A stretch of DNA of 64,000 nucleotides from Lasiodiplodia sp. COLG20 (taxonomy: Eukaryota > Ascomycota > Dothideomycetes > Botryosphaeriales > Botryosphaeriaceae): the NCBI GenBank assembly GCA_009801085.1, contig VNWV01000008.1, positions 2,356,001 through 2,420,000 on the forward strand. Direction: 5' to 3'. Shown here in pieces: positions 45,732 to 57,200 of this stretch. The number at the start of each line of letters is the position of its first letter. Within the stretch, counting starts at the first letter, position 1. Under the pieces are notes generated by a model, which saw only the letters and a program-made list of their open reading frames with translations, had not been told where the DNA came from and ran no database searches. The position numbers were made by a program, and so were the translations under genes.

Positions 45732-47011
45732 ATGCCTCAACAAGCCCTTCTCATTGGTGACATCACCCACGCTCGCAAGGAGTGGCAAGAATGCTCCTCG
45801 TTCATCGAGCTCCTGGTAGGCCTCAGCATGTGATTGTCCTCCAGCGCCTGCATACTGATAAGTTATCCAATAGGAGTACCCGAGCGGCACACGGGAGGAT
45901 TTCCTTGCCAATCTGAAGAGCGGCAAATATGACAACGTCGCCGTCATCTACCGTAGCAACGACTCCACAAAGGTGCGCTGAGATTGGAGGAGGGAGTGCG
46001 AACATTTGGTGCTGACAGCGGCACAGCACACTGGTCCTTTCGATGCCGAGCTGGTTCAGGCATTACCAAGCGGTCTGAAGTACATTTGCCACAACGGCGC
46101 GGGTTACGACAACATCGATGTGGCAGCATGCACTTCCAAGGGTAAGTTTCCTGAAGCAAGCCCATGCGCCCGATAGCAACGGGGGTGGCTAACTCGTGGT
46201 CCAGGAATTTCTGTCGCCAACACGCCGCAAGCTGTGGATGACGCAACAGCAGACGTAGCCCTCTTCCTCCTTCTCGGTGCCCTTCGTCGCGTTACTATTC
46301 CTTTCACCGCCGTCCGTCAAGGTAAGAACACCCGCAGTTGGAAAGGACTTCTGGGTTACTAACAATACATAGGCCAGTGGAGAGGTTCTGGCTTCGGCCT
46401 TGGCCATGACCCGCGCCAGAAGACGCTAGGTATCCTTGGTATGGGCGGCATCGGACGCGCTGTTGCAGTGCGTGCCGCAGCGTTCGGCATGAAGATCCAA
46501 TACCACAACCGCTCGCGTCTCCCCGAAAGCACCGAGGCCGCCTCCGGCAACGCCAAGTACGTTTCTTTCGAAGAGCTCCTTAGCACCTCGGACGTGATCA
46601 GCTTGAACCTCGGCCTGAGCGCAGCGACAAGACACATCATCGGAGCTAAGGAGTTTGCTAAGATGAAGGACGGCGTTGTTATCGTCAACACGGCAAGAGG
46701 GCCTGTCATGGATGAGGCGGCGCTTGTTGATGCGCTGGAGGCTGGGAAGGTGTGGAGTGCTGGCCTGGATGTGTTCGAAGAGGAGCCGAAGATCCACCCT
46801 GGACTGCTGAAGAACGAGAATGTTGTGCTGTTGCCTCACATCGGAACTGGAACATTCGAGACTCAGGTATGTCTGCCATTGTTGTTTCAAAAAGCACCTT
46901 GACTAACCACTCTTCCAATAGCGCGATATGGAGCTTCTGGTGCTGGAGAACCTGAGGTTAGCAGTGCAGGAGGGTACTTTGAAGACGCAAGTTCCGGAAC
47001 AACGCAAATGA
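45732..47011 (+). CDS. D-2-hydroxyacid dehydrogenase (glyoxylate/hydroxypyruvate reductase type)
   Basis: Six exons, 45732-45815, 45874-45972, 46027-46141, 46205-46321, 46373-46866 and 46922-47011, close to about 332 residues, the usual family length. The NAD fold is GILGMGGIGRAVAVRA. The three catalytic residues are recognisable: Arg in VNTARGPVMDE, Glu in DVFEEEP and His in LLPHIGTGT. The substrate-side motif KYICHNGAGYDNID (GAGYDNID) is typical. It reduces 2-oxo acids such as glyoxylate or hydroxypyruvate with NAD(P)H. There is no targeting peptide. Its very short upstream gap suggests a compact promoter. Confidence 0.93.
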
Positions 47012-47736
47012 TTCCCCCTAGAGCAAGATTTAGACAGGAAACCTATGTAATGCACCGACGTATCACTTTCAGATACATGCCGACTTTTACAGCCAGTTCA
47101 AAATTCACGAAGAGAATCCAAGTGGGGCTCAACCTAAGCGAGCTTTTACCTTGAAGTACCGTAACTTTCCATTTGAATCAACTGTGGTCGCAATCATTCT
47201 GAGAGGCAGAACGTGAAAGTAAGAAAAAGGAAAAAAAAAAAAATAATCATCTTCAACTGTAATTAGTTGTAGAGAAAGACATAAATGTTTTGATGCGCCC
47301 ATCGGGACTGTTGTTATGTTAGAATTGGACCAGGAGTGGAAATTCGGCATTGCCAGATGGCTCCGTACCTCGAACCCGAATCTGCTGCTTTCGGCGGATG
47401 GAAGGCAGCAATCATAGCCCTTAGACCATAGGCGCGATTTGTGTTCAGGCCAGCGGCTTCGTGAGCTTTTGACTAGCAAGTGGGCTCGGAGCGGTCTGGA
47501 CCAGCGAAGCGAGAAGGCGTTGTGGACCGCGGTTGGTGATAGAAATTGGATCGCGTATCTGATAGTCGTGGCCGCACAGTCCACCTCGGCCCCAGAGCCG
47601 CCCACGCCAAGTTTGCTTTGCCGCAGCTGGCCCGACGACGACGTTCGACCGCCGCCTCACGCCGCTCCTCCATCCCCAACCGACCGTCAACTCAAGCTCA
47701 AGCCATCGACTGGTGGTTCCAGAGGTCGCTGCGACC
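47012..47736. other. Intergenic
   Basis: No gene; contains an A tract near 47229 and, at the right end, the promoter of the CCDC47-type gene. An open frame running into the latter from 47546 on the plus strand is not in its splicing context. Confidence 0.5.
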
Positions 47737-49189
47737 ATGGCCAACTTTCTCAACAACATCATCGGCTCCAAGCCTTCGTCTTCGGCCGCCGCTGGCGATG
47801 CCGGTACGTCAGCATGCAGCACAAGCCTCGCTACCCTCTCGCCAGCCATTGATCGCTAACCCCCAGACCCCAGACTTCGCCGACTTCGCGGGCGCTCCTG
47901 ACCCCAGCCCGGCCTCCATTTCGCCTGTCAGCTTGACGGGAGAGGGTGCCCCGGACGCTTTTGCGACCGACGTCGCTCGTCCCTACACCAAGTGGTACCG
48001 CATCTGGGAGCGCACCACCCCCGCCGACTTCTACCAGGAGGCCTTCATCCTGCCCGTCATCATAGTCATCGTGCTGCTGCATGTTTGGGGCACCAAGGCG
48101 AACAGGCGCAAGGCGCAAGCCTTCGTCAAGGCGCACGCGCCCATTCTGCGCCAGGAATTCGCCAGCGTCGGGTACTCCGGCCGCAAGGCGCCGTCGGTCG
48201 AGGATGTCCAGGCCAGCGGTCTTGCGAAGCTCAGCGCTGAGGATCTCGGAAACGGCGATGAGCTGCTTAAGGAGGTCTCGGCCAACGAGTACTCGGTCTA
48301 CGCTACCGGCCGCCAGAACGCGGCTTTCGTTGACATCAAGCTGTCGCTGCTGAAGCGCTACAACCCTCTGATCCGCTACGGCGAGTCCGTTCTTGGCCTT
48401 TTCTTCGACTCCATGCCTGCCCCCGTTGAGCGCGTCGAGGCCACCATCTACGCCTTCGACGGCAAGGAGAGCCAGCTCATCCCCAATGCCGGCAAGGTCT
48501 CGAACTCGACCTTCGATGGTTTTGTTTGGGCTGTTGTTCACAAGAACTTGATGAAGACTCTGAGGGATGACCGCTACGATATTTCCCTGACCTCCACCAA
48601 GGATCACCCCAAGCTCCCCATCTGGTACACTGTCATGAGCGAGAGCGCTGAGATCACTGAAACTCTCCTTACTCCGGAACTTGTGAAGGCTATCGAGCAA
48701 GCCGGTGATTCGCTCGAGGCCATCATTGTCTCCGACCAGCCTCTGGACCAGCCCAAGAAGTGAGTTAATACTGGTGCTTCTTTTCCCAGTCCTGTCTCGC
48801 TAACAATATCGCGCAGGCTCGACGACATTGTTTCCCGCAAGCGCGTCTCTCTGTCCTTCGCTCTGCCGTCTAACAACGATTACTCCCACATCCTGCCTCT
48901 GTTCCAGTACTTCCTGCGCATGCCCGACCAGCTCGTCAACGTCGGTCACTTCCGCCCCGAGGCGCTGCGCCGCGTTAAGCAGACGCGCGAGGACGAAATC
49001 CGCAAGATCAAGAAGGCCGATGAGGAGGGTAAGGCCGAGGAGAGGAAGCTGGAGGCCGACAAGGCCAAGAGGGCCGAGCGCGACAGGAAGCTCAAGAACC
49101 TGAGCGCCGACGAGCAGAGGAAATACCTCGAGAAGGAGAGGGAGAAGGATCTCCGCAGGAGCCAGAGGAAGAGGGTCATGAGGTCATAG
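47737..49189 (+). CDS. CCDC47-like ER membrane protein (DUF1682)
   Basis: Three exons, 47737-47803, 47874-48759 and 48817-49189, give about 441 residues. A single membrane helix near residues 70-95 (FILPVIIVIVLLHVWG) follows an acidic luminal-type N-terminus. The cytosolic part carries the DUF1682 core (ARPYTKWYRIWERTT, YNPLIRYGESVLGLFFDS, FALPSNNDYSHILPLF). The C-terminus is a long charged coiled coil (KKADEEGKAEERKLEADK) ending in basic residues. Human CCDC47 is part of the PAT complex, which helps insert multi-pass membrane proteins at the Sec61 translocon. The same housekeeping role is inferred here. The start was chosen at gaccATGG. Confidence 0.92.
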
Positions 49190-49566
49190 AGAGGGAGCCA
49201 ATTGGCTGTTTTTTCATGTCCTTGCGCGCTTTTCCCCCCATTAAACTCGAAATGTGGCGGCGGTGGCGGCTAAGTCTTGTAATATTGACGTTGAAAAAGT
49301 TTAGATGCTCGTCGGTTTTTTCGGCTGTGCAAAGCAATGTCTAGCGGCTTCTCTTCGTGCAGTCTTTGTGCAGCGTTTGAAACGCAATCAACCGCATTGA
49401 AATCTCGTGGGTCTCCTGTTTCGAGGTACGGCAAATGCAATGCCGAGCAATTCGACATTCAAACGGTGAAATTATCCAGCGCAAACAGCACATTTATTTA
49501 CTAGCAGCTTTGTTCACCCTCATGAGATGACCACCAAAATTCTACATACGCAGTCCTGGCCTTCAA

Positions 49567-50464
49567 TCAAGCCGACAGACCGGCAACGAGCGAGTCACCC
49601 AGGCCGCGGATGCTGTCCTCGAACTCCTCACGGCTTGAAGTGCTCCATTTGGCGTCGTCGGGCACGGTGCCGGTGCCGGTGAAGCCGATGTACAGGACGT
49701 CGTAGTCGCCGTGGCCGTTGTCGCCGGTGAGGCCCTCGTCGGGGAAGCAGAGCTGGGCCAGGGCGAGCGACGTCTCGCCGACCGTGTTGGCGCCGTTGGT
49801 GTCGCCCCAGACGCCGTAGTGCTGGTGGTGGGGAGGTTAGTTTTTGTTTTCAATGAGGGCAAAATTGAGAAAGAAGAATAGTAGGGAGTGCGTGTAGGCG
49901 AGAAAGGAGGACAAAAAAAAAACTCACCAACTGCCCACCACAAACGACAGCCATGACGCTCAGGGGCTCCATGCCGTGCTGCTGCGGATCGAAGGCCGGG
50001 TCGTCGTTGCCGAAGACGACGTAAGGGTGCACGTTGGCGTCGAGGTCGTCGATGCCGTACTTGTCGGCGACGATCCACTGGAAGGCCGTCTGCGACTGGC
50101 CGGTCGGGTCGTTGGCGCAGTCGCCCGCGCCCAGGTTCGCGCCGTCGCAGTCGACGTCCATGTCGGCGTACTGCCCGCCGTTGGCTTGCGAGTGCAGGTA
50201 GATGGTGTTGGCCGAGATGTCGGCGCAGTACGCGAAGCTGCTGTCCGAGCTGTCTACGCCCGGCGCGAAGCCGCCCAGGAGCTTGTTCGTGCATGTTCCT
50301 GACTGGTGGTGGTGGTGGTTAGTTGGGTGATTGGTGGGTGTGCGGCGTAGGCGGGGTACCTTGTGCGCATCGTAGATTCTTTGGAGGTTGTCTGGGATGT
50401 CGTAGGCGCTGGTTAGAGAGAAGATCGCGGCTGCGGCGGCGAGAGTGCTGGTGAAGCTGATCAT
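49567..50464 (-). CDS. Secreted chitosanase, GH75
   Basis: Three exons, 50464-50360, 50302-49928 and 49821-49567, give about 244 residues. Intron 1 is 57 bp and would read through in frame, but its removal restores the family sequence [19 protein letters not shown] signal peptide ([20 protein letters not shown]) precedes YDIP. Family motifs include [31 protein letters not shown] and [15 protein letters not shown]; the last contains acidic residues near the expected catalytic region. After intron 2, [10 protein letters not shown] and [13 protein letters not shown] complete the fold. It cuts chitosan outside the cell, for nutrition or for wall remodelling. Confidence 0.92.
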
Positions 50465-50550
50465 TCTGGCGCTGTGCTATGGAAAATGGCAGGGATATTG
50501 AAATGTGAATCTGTGAGTCCTGATCTCCTTAGACCTTGAGACGGAGTCCT

Positions 50551-50562
50551 AAATATATTTTT
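50551..50562 (-). promoter_or_regulatory. TATA box of the chitosanase gene
   Basis: An AT tract (aaatatattttt on the plus strand) lies about 90 bp upstream of the ATG at 50464. Confidence 0.5.
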
Positions 50563-51914
50563 TCCCATCCAGCGGGTGATCGGCACGTTCCATGTTCCAG
50601 TACATAATAGGCAATACTTATTTTCAGCTTTCCGGGATCATCAGCGCTCTTGTAACCCGTCAACCGCCCACCCTGGAGCCCTGTCCTTGTATTGATTCCC
50701 CAGAAGGGTAACTATGGCTCCGAATGCAGCATGCCCATGAATGATGAGCTAGCTTCCGTAAGCTCGTGTCTCGAAAGTGTGCAGCCTTCAGTGCTTGTTG
50801 GATTTGTTCTTTCAATATTCTCTTCTGGCCCCCAAAATGCCGACCTCCACATTCTGCCGCCCCGCCCTCGTCATGGTTCAGCCGCAGAGATTATTCACCA
50901 ATGGGTATGGAGAGCATTGTTTTTGATTGGATGGTCGGACCGGCACCATGTTTCACAGAATCCTTCAAAGTCTCGAGCTCGTAAGGCCAACTTTTCCGCT
51001 CATCAACCAAGCACATTGACCAGCTTCTTGATCCGGACTCCTGTTGAAAATTTATCCAGTCCCTCCCCCTACTTAAACGAAGCGAGGTTTGCCGTCCAAC
51101 TATGGTTTCTGACCGCGGAATGGCTAACCCGTCCTGGAAACCCCGAAGTAGTCCCACTACTCAATTCTCTTGCCTTTTGCGGCAATCCGGGTTGCTGGAA
51201 ATTGCCTAAGCGGTGACGTCGACCCTTGCCGATCTAAGCTCTTTGATCTAAATCAAAAACTTCGAAGGTAAGCTCCGAAGCGTGCCATGTGCAGTAAGCT
51301 TCATTGTACGTGCCGGTGAAAGTTGCCAATATTTACGTAGCTTGTAGCATATCCCTTGTTCAATTTCTAGCTACACCTTCTGCGTAATAGAGTGTTGTAT
51401 ACATTGTTTGTCAGTTATAAATCTTGTTCATCCTTTTTTCTTTTTTCCTCGGAAGCGCTTCGCGGCTTCTCGAATTGGGCTGATGAACAAACCCCCGCCT
51501 TCTTCACATGTTTTCCGCTCCCTCCGCATCAATTCCGCGAGCTCTCTGCAAATCTGTCTCTTGATTTCCCATACACAAATCCCGACAGAAGATTGCTTCC
51601 GCCTCGGCTTGATGATGGGCGAATCGGACACGTTCCGCTGACATCTACCCCAACCATGCAGCGGCTCTACGCATCGGGAGTTGCATATACCAACTACATC
51701 ACTTCTTTGAAAACGTTTCAGAAACTAATATATTAAAGCGTCCAATTCAATCTGCCATTCTCATTACCTTCATACTCTCATCTCTTTCGTCTCCCATTCT
51801 CCCCCGCTTTATACTTTATCTTCCCCGCAGTTCCCTGCAACCCCACATTCCTAAACCGCCCAATCGAATTTCCCACGAAACAAACAACAACACCACCACC
51901 ACACAAAAAGAAAA
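50563..51914. other. Intergenic between divergent genes
   Basis: No gene is recognised. The last 200 bp are CT-rich and then AC-rich, a typical leader for the FAD monooxygenase gene starting at 51915. Confidence 0.5.
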
Positions 51915-53954
51915 ATGGTCCAACACACCGACGTCCTCATCTGCGGCGCCGGCTCGGCCGGCCTCTGCGCCGCGACCTGGCTCGCGCGCTACGGCGTCCC
52001 GTTCAAGCTGCTCGAGCGGCGCGGCGGCCCGCTGCGGACGGGCCAGGCCGACGGCGTGCAGTGCCGCACCGTCGAGGTCTTCGAGAGCTTCGGCATCGCC
52101 GACGCCCTGCTGCGGGAGGCGTACCACGTGATGGAGGTGACTTTTTGGGCGCCGAAGGAAGAGGGGGAAGGGGAAGGGGGAATTGTGCGGACGAGGATCA
52201 CGCCGGATACGCAGCCGGGGCTGTCGCATTTGCCGCATGTGATTTTGAATCAGGCGCGGGTGAATGGGTTGCTGATTGGGGCGATGAGGGGGTTTGGGGG
52301 GCCGGAGATTGAGTATGGGTGGGAGGTGAAGGGGGTCGAGGTGGATGAGGCGGTGGCGGCGGATCCGGAGGCGTATGCGGTTAAGGTGGTTGCTGAGAAG
52401 GATGGCGTGTGGGAGGAGTTTCGGGCGAAATATGCGCTGGTAAGTATACGTTCTTGTTGCGAGAGGGATTGTCTGACTGGTTTTGAAAAGGCATGCGACG
52501 GGGCGCACAGCGTGGTCCGCAAATCGCTGGGTATTCAAATGGTCGGAGACAGCAGTGACACCATCTGGGGAGTGATGGATGTCTATCCGCAGACGAACTT
52601 TCCGGACATCCGCAAAAAGGCTATAATTCGTTCCAACGCTGGCAGCTTGATCATCATCCCACGAGAAGGCGGATCGCTCGTACGTTTCTACATCGAAATG
52701 CCACATGGGGTTGGAGCCAAGGATGTCAAGCTCCCCGATCTGCATGAAGCTGCTCGCCGCGTCTTTAAGCCTTATACTATGGAGTTCGCCGATACTGCAT
52801 GGTGGTCTGCGTATGCTATCGGTCAACGCTTAGCAGATCGATTCACCCAGTCCGGCCGTGTATTCTTGACCGGCGACGCGTGCCATACGCACTCCCCAAA
52901 GGCTGGCCAAGGCATGAATGTCTCATTACAGGATGGCTACAATATCGGTTGGAAACTGGGATCGGCATTGACTGGCCAAGCCCATCCCTCAATCATCAAT
53001 ACTTACGTCGCTGAGCGCCAGAAGGTTGCTGCCGACCTCATTGCATTCGATATGAGCTTTTCCCGGCTTTTCAAGACAGACGATAGCGCACCCAAGCCTG
53101 AGTATGTTAGCGAGCAGTTTGTCAAGGCTGGACGGTACATGGCAGGTTTGACGGCACGGTACGACGACTCGCTCATCGTCGACAGCAAAAACAGTGCGGG
53201 CCCTCTGGTGGTCGACAGCAATATTACGTCGGGTATGCGCTTTCCCAGCGCGCAGGTCGTGCGGTTCTGCGACGCAAAGCCTATGCAGCTAGCTGAGGCC
53301 CTTGCTGCGGATGGGCGGTGGCGGCTAGTCTTTTTCGCTGGGAGTAACAGCACGGCGATGACAAGGTTACAAAAGGTACGAGTCTCCTTGTTCTAACGTC
53401 CATTTTTTGGTATCATCGCGGCTACCGGAGCTAACGAGAAACGTTCAGGCTGCAGACTTCCTCGGAGGGCCTCATGGACTAGTGGCGCGGCTCACGCCGC
53501 AAGGAGCCGACATCGATAGCTTTATCGAGCCTATTGCTGTCCTTTGGGGGAAACGTCATGAGATAGAACAGGAGCAGATTCCGGATTACTTCCAACCGGT
53601 CACTGGAAGATGGAGGATGAGAGGTAAGCAGGCCAGTCCACCCTTCAAAGATGGCCGTTGACATTGCAATGGATGCAGACTTGCACAAAATCTACTTTGA
53701 CGATAAGGCCTATAACAATACACATGGCCGTGCATACGAGAATCTTGGTATTGGCCAATCTCAAGGTGCTCTTATCATTGTACGGCCAGATCAATGTATA
53801 AAATCCTTCAATTTTTTGATGTTCGTTGCTGACCGAACCAGACGTTGCGGCAATTCATTCTCCGTCAGACCTGCAGGCCGTTCAAACATTCTTCACGTCC
53901 CTGAAATGCACGCGTGAACCGGATCTTCTCGCTGCAACTGCAGGAAAACTTTGA
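51915..53954 (+). CDS. FAD-dependent aromatic-ring monooxygenase (phenol hydroxylase type)
   Basis: Five exons, 51915-52439, 52491-53375, 53449-53623, 53679-53795 and 53842-53954, close in phase to about 604 residues, normal for the family. Intron 1 is 51 bp and in frame, but its removal gives YALACDGAHSVVRK, the family DG motif. The FAD/NADPH signature is complete: VLICGAGSAGL at the N-terminus, DG, and RVFLTGDACHTHSPKAGQG. The C-terminal thioredoxin-like part (ALIIVRPDQYVAAIHSP) is also present. Such enzymes add an OH ortho to a phenolic OH with O2 and NADPH, in catabolism of phenols or in secondary metabolism. No biosynthetic cluster lies around it. Confidence 0.93.
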
Positions 53955-54295
53955 TGGAGGTCAACGTAGCTTTCGACTTTCCGATAATACAAGCAATCTT
54001 CAATTCAGCCTTGCGTCACGAACTTCTGGAAATCGACTATGATTGGTCGCGCTCTTTACCCCCTGCAGGAGACAGCACTTGAGAGAAAATGTTCGCCAGT
54101 GCAGGGTTTCTCAGCCTCGTCCACGTGAACCAGGGCAACAGCGAATCAATGCCGACTGTTCGGCTGGGCATGGAAGGCAGTGCAGGACTTTAAGAGGGGC
54201 TGAGGGCGCATCACCATCTTTCTACCTACGCCCACCACCTTCAGCCTTGCAACACCAACCGAAGACAACTGCGCGAGCCCTAGCGCTGCAGCGCC
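53955..54295. other. Intergenic
   Basis: Only the 3' side of the monooxygenase and the promoter side of the NLR gene are expected here; nothing else is seen. Confidence 0.5.
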
Positions 54296-57200
54296 ATGGC
54301 GCCAGACATTCACGTCAACTTCCGACTTCGAGGCATTCCGCATGATTGCCAAAGCAGAAGCGAAGTACGTGAGCTGGTTGGAAGAGTGCTTCCCGTCGAA
54401 AGCGGAACGAACTTGGTGATTCATTCGCTTGCCGTCAACCCTACCGAACGTACCAGCAGGGTCGCAACCCTGACTTTCAGCAACATACCATACCCGCTTT
54501 CTGACAAGAGCAAAGACCAATGGGTTTTTGATTTGCCTCGTGGCGACTCTTCAGATGATGACGAAGCCTGCGTTCGAAGAAGGCATCTCGTTTTCGACAC
54601 CAATTTTTCAGGTTTCACGCCGCTGCAACATACCGAAGAAGAGGATTGTCGGGTTGAGTAAGCGTCAAGTGCCCAAGCCGTGGTGCAATTGGTTTTTGCT
54701 AATGGAATTTCAGCCTGGTTGCTATCTCAGGTCTTGGAGGGCACGCATTTGGCTCGTTCAAAGAGAGGAATGGTACCTTCATGTGGCTCCGCGATGCACT
54801 CACGATTGATATCGCGATCGCGAGGGTGATGATCTACGGGTACGATACGTCGCTAGTTCGGAGCATTTCTTTCCAGAACTTGGCCAACTTAGGCCAGGCT
54901 CTACAAGCTGATTTGAAGATTATCAGGGTATGTACCTGCCGTGTAGTATTTAGAAGAGGGCTAAATTTAACCAGAATTCAAACCGGGGTCGTCCTATAAT
55001 CTTCGTCGGCCACAGCCTGGGAGGCCTCGTACTCAAAGAGGTTAGTTTCAACCATGTCCGATATCTACAACCCTCGCATTGCTCACTTCTCGCGAAGGCT
55101 ATAGTCAAGATGAAAGAAGGAAACACTGACGAGGATTGCGAGATCCTTCAGTCCACTTCTGCATTCCTTTTCTTTGGCGTTCCACATGAGGGAATGGCTA
55201 TTGAGTCACTCGTACCTTTGGTTGGCGACCAACCAAATCGAGCTCTTCTTGAATCACTCGGAAAAAATTCCGAAGTCCTTCACCGTTTGCAAGACGACTT
55301 CAAGAGGGCTTTTGGGGCTGTTAGCCCCAAAGTCGTCTCCTACTTTGAGACTGAGAAGTCTCCTACAGCTCAAAAGGTGCTTATCCACATACATGTGACT
55401 GACCCTCAAGAATCTCGCTAATTCTTCACTAGGAAGGAGACATATGGAAGCTAACAGGACCTCCTGGGGTGTTGGTCGATCATTCATCCGCAGTGTGCGG
55501 AAGCAAGGATCAGCACCCGATCAACCGGAATCATTCTGAAATGGTCAAATATACAAGCCACTACGACGAGATCTATACGAGAGTTCGGGCAACTTTGGAA
55601 CGTCTAGTGAGCAGTACCCGAATTCTGTTTGATGATTCTACTGGATATGGAGGTTTGTAATTAGGGCCGAGTAGTCTATAAGTCCATAATTGACATACCT
55701 CCAGCATCATTGTTCCTTTCCGAGCAGCAACAAGGTTAGGTGTATGACTGACTCTCGGCTATCTTCCGCTAATAAGAATAGAATGTTTGAAATCATTCTC
55801 GTTTGCCGAGCAAGACCAAAGACGCAAGGAAATCTGCGTCGGACGCGAGACATGCGAATGGCTCCGCGACAATGCGAAATACCGGTCCTGGATGAGTAAA
55901 CCACGGGGCCTACTGTGGGTTAAAGGCAGTCCAGGCGTCGGTAAATCGTTCCTCATGAAATCCGCCTACACCACAATGAGGCGTTGGATTGCTGGGGAGC
56001 TCATTGTGTCCTTCTTCTTTCACGGTCGAGGAGTATCCTTGCAAAGGACACCGATCGGTCTTTTTCGCGCTCTACTAAGCTCAACCCTGGCGTTCTTCCC
56101 GGAGTTTCTATCGCACCTTGTGGTCCTTTTCCAAGAGCGAGAGAAACTTTTCGGATCTCACAGACAAGATCGCTGGGCCTGGTCTCAAAGAGAACTAGAG
56201 GACTTCTTGACAAAACTATTATCGCAGGAGACCAAAACGCGTCCAGTGGTGATTTTTGTTGATGCCCTTGATGAGTGTGGAAGGGATCCCGCTAGGTGGT
56301 TACTGTCGTACTTCAAAGACTTGATGACTGATGTCACTCAAGAGGGTGGAAAATTAAGAGTTTGTTTTTCATCACGGCATTATCCGGTCCTGGGCCTTGA
56401 TGTCGTTCCTACGGTGATTGTCGAAGAACAAAATGGCAAAGATATCCGGTGCGTGATACGCAAGCAGCTTAAAGAGATTCATCCAGAAGAGGAGCGCCGA
56501 CAACTTGAAAAAGAGATATTGATGAAAGCTCAAGGGGGGTTCCAATGGGCTGTCATGGTTACTTCCATGGTTACCGATGACTACGCGATTGGTATCAACA
56601 CCGAGACCCTCCGCGACCGAATCAGAACGATCCCTCAGGCCTTGGAGCAGCTATATGCCGAGATCCTAAACAGTATTCCAGATTCAGAAAAACTTCAGAC
56701 CATGAAATTGTTCGAATGGGTACTGTTCGCGGGCCGGCCACTAGTCGCGCAGGAGTTACGAGAGGCACTGGTGACTGACAAGGACATGGCCTGCGCCACT
56801 GTCTCGGACCTTAGGCGTCACCGTGATTGGAATAACACGGTGGAGGGCTTCGAGAGGCGGATCAAACACCTTTCCAGAGGTCTGATGGAGTTTCAGACAC
56901 GAGAAGTTTGGGAGCAGTATGAACCAAATGGCGAGGACTTCAATCGTGAGGCTCAATTCATTCACCAATCGGTGCCTGACTTCTTGCAGGAAGGCGGCAT
57001 GAGCCGGATAGGGGTCTATTCGATTGCCATCCCTTTGCTAGCTGGACCATGTCACTTCCAGATTGCCATATCCTGCATCAAGTATTTGATGTTGAGCGAA
57101 GTGCTGGCAGAAACAACAGCGTCGCGAGGTTCAATATCTGCAAAATTCCCTCTAGCACCATATGCCGCGCGGTTTTTCTTCTTCCACATTAGAAAAGCGG

